NCBI GenBank assembly: GCA_018266915.1
Contig: JAFDZM010000026.1
Coordinates: 1-64,000, forward strand
Direction of reading: 5' to 3'
Length of the DNA: 64,000 nt
Source of the DNA: Bacteroidota bacterium
Lineage (GTDB): Bacteria > Bacteroidota > Bacteroidia > Sphingobacteriales > Sphingobacteriaceae
The notes under the pieces were generated by a model. It was not told the origin of the DNA. It saw nothing but the letters and a program-made list of their open reading frames with translations, and searched no databases. Made by a program: the position numbers and the translations under genes. Of this stretch, positions 62,441-64,000 are shown one piece after another. Within the stretch, counting starts at the first letter, position 1. Each line of letters starts with the position of its first letter.

Positions 62441-64000
62441 ATGTACAAAAATGTATTAAATCAAGGCATTGTTGTGCTGATTATCTTGTTTGGATCATGT
62501 TTTTCTGCATTTTCTCAAACGATCACCGCAAATCCTTCAGCAACAAGTGCTTCTGCCGATACAAAATCGGATCATCCTCCGGCGGCAAACGGTCAACTAT
62601 CGTTGTCCGGCCAATTACGCACCCGTGGCGAATTCCGTGACGGATATGGCACACTCGAATCTACAAATAATAAAGATGCTGCATTCGTTTCGCAGCGGAC
62701 AAGAATAGTCTTCGACTATCATTCCAGTAAATTAATTTTTCACACTTCGGTTCAGGATGTACGGCTTTGGGGCCAGGATGCATCAACAACCAGCATTACT
62801 GATGGCAACCGCCTTGAGGTGCATGAAGCCTGGGGTGAGCTTGTTCTATCTAATAAAAAAGACACTTCATTCATAAAATCCCCATTCGATTACTTTGGCA
62901 TCAGGCTCGGGCGCCAGGAATTGGTTTATGATGATGAACGCCTGCTTGGGAACCTCGACTGGACACAACAGGGCCGCAGGCACGATGCCATCGTCTTCAA
63001 GGCCCTCCAAAATGGCTGGCAATTTGATCTTGGTGGCGCATTTAATCAAAACACTGATGCCATTAACTACAATGGCACCTATTATACCCCCGCCAATGTT
63101 CCAGCAACTATTAAAGACAGCAAAGGTAATCTGGCTAATACACCATCCGGTACGATTCCGCTGATCAACAGCACAGGTATTAGCGCCAAAAATGGAAGCC
63201 CGGCATTCGCCAATCCACCGGGAACCAATGCTGCCACGCAAGACTATAAGGCTATGGAATACCTGTATGTTGCTAAAAAATTCAATAAAACAAAAATTTC
63301 AGGGCTGTTCCTTACCGATCAATTTAGCAAATATGTACTCGATTCGGTAAAAAATGTATCTGGTACCGACGTGGGGTATGTCTACGGGCGCAGGTTCAAC
63401 CAACCCGGTGTTAACACCCGGTTCACTACAGGGCTACTGGCAAATCCCGTATTTGGCGATAGTGACCAATGGCTCGGTACTGCAGGATATTATTACCAGG
63501 GCGGCCATAACCGGGATGGGGCATCGTTAAGCGCTTACACTTATACGCTTTCATTGACTTACAAACCGGGTAAAATAGGATACACAGCAGGCTGGGATTA
63601 TCTCTCGGGAAATAACAGCTTCAGTAGTTCCACGACGGACCATCGCTTTGATCCGCTATACGGAACGCCTCATAAATTCTGGGGATACATGGACTATTTC
63701 TATGCTGTAAGCGGTGCCCCAACAGGCGGATTAAGCAACCCGTATTTAAAAGTAAAATACAGTGCAAGCCGCCTATCTGTAGAGCTGGCAAATCACTACT
63801 TCTACCTGGCACAGGAACAAAAAGACATTAATAGCCAGCCGGTAAGCAAGTACCTGGGCACCGAATTCGACTTAACTACAGGGTATAAGCTGAACAAATT
63901 TACCAATGTCGATTTAGGCTTTTCTTATATGGCGGCAACCGCAAGTATGGAGTACGCCAAAAATATAACACCCGGAGCTGCACGGCTGAACCCGGTTTGG
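62441..64000 (+). CDS. Alginate-export family outer-membrane protein (partial, runs off the end)
   Basis: 520 residues visible with no stop. Signal peptide (about 1-26, ending FSQ), a short Ser/Ala-rich linker, then beta-barrel sequence: LSLSGQLRTRGEFRDGYG, SQRTRIVFDYHSSKLIFHTSVQDVRLWGQ, FDYFGIRLGRQELVYDDERLLGNLDWTQQGRRHDAIVFK. These match the Alginate_exp porin family. Such porins are often found beside nitrate/nitrite genes in Bacteroidota, so passage of nitrate, nitrite or a related anion is more likely than alginate. That is inferred from context. Confidence 0.88.
   Translation, partial: MYKNVLNQGIVVLIILFGSCFSAFSQTITANPSATSASADTKSDHPPAANGQLSLSGQLRTRGEFRDGYGTLESTNNKDAAFVSQRTRIVFDYHSSKLIFHTSVQDVRLWGQDASTTSITDGNRLEVHEAWGELVLSNKKDTSFIKSPFDYFGIRLGRQELVYDDERLLGNLDWTQQGRRHDAIVFKALQNGWQFDLGGAFNQNTDAINYNGTYYTPANVPATIKDSKGNLANTPSGTIPLINSTGISAKNGSPAFANPPGTNAATQDYKAMEYLYVAKKFNKTKISGLFLTDQFSKYVLDSVKNVSGTDVGYVYGRRFNQPGVNTRFTTGLLANPVFGDSDQWLGTAGYYYQGGHNRDGASLSAYTYTLSLTYKPGKIGYTAGWDYLSGNNSFSSSTTDHRFDPLYGTPHKFWGYMDYFYAVSGAPTGGLSNPYLKVKYSASRLSVELANHYFYLAQEQKDINSQPVSKYLGTEFDLTTGYKLNKFTNVDLGFSYMAATASMEYAKNITPGAARLNPVW

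Noticed and set aside
62490..62708. 72-aa frame within the porin gene
   Set aside because: Alternative frame of the longer open reading frame from 62441, which has a signal peptide and continuous barrel sequence to the window end.

Overview
The window looks like chromosomal DNA of a soil- or plant-type Bacteroidota, most likely Sphingobacteriaceae (a Mucilaginibacter or Pedobacter relative). This is inferred from the gene families (propeller-type sensor kinase, DUF4468-like domain, large FtsX/MacB-type permease paralogy, NirBD with an alginate-export porin), from mostly weak Shine-Dalgarno sites, and from promoters of the Bacteroidota TTG...TANNTTTG type. No rRNA, tRNA, transposase or CRISPR array was seen.

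Left part (1-9.9 kb): a Tat-exported Gfo/Idh/MocA oxidoreductase and an orphan sigma-54-dependent response regulator on the minus strand. On the plus strand follow a tiny His/Asp-rich lipoprotein with its own terminator, a DUF1003 membrane protein, a propeller sensor kinase paired with a LuxR-type regulator, an OmpA-domain protein and an unknown secreted protein.

Centre (10.2-44.9 kb): fourteen consecutive same-strand genes, each for a ~790-820 aa membrane protein with two FtsX units. No ATPase or membrane-fusion partner is present in the window. All fourteen end in almost the same nonapeptide, NPVKSLRSE, written with very different codons, so it is kept at the protein level. The first thirteen are separated by 33-93 nt filled with degenerate 6-8 nt tandem repeats. 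The gap before the fourteenth is longer. It holds the relic tail of a lost permease, a shared intergenic repeat and a sigma-54-like promoter. This array is the most unusual part of the window.

Right part (45-57 kb): a GH30 glycosidase with a good Bacteroidota promoter, a one-haem cytochrome c protein, a Tat-type flavin amine oxidase, a ThuA protein with a DUF4468-like N-terminus and a class C serine hydrolase lipoprotein. Then come an MFS exporter with a TetR regulator, an SDR reductase and catalase-peroxidase KatG. Strong palindromes precede the TetR and SDR genes, and an OxyR-like site precedes katG.

Right end (57-64 kb): a nitrite assimilation locus. A DUF7009-like gene and SUMT (sirohaem synthesis) diverge from nirB-nirD. 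A Crp/Fnr regulator with an N-terminal cysteine cluster converges on nirD, and a truncated alginate-export-type outer-membrane protein runs off the edge. Short motifs shared by the two AT-rich promoter regions suggest common control.
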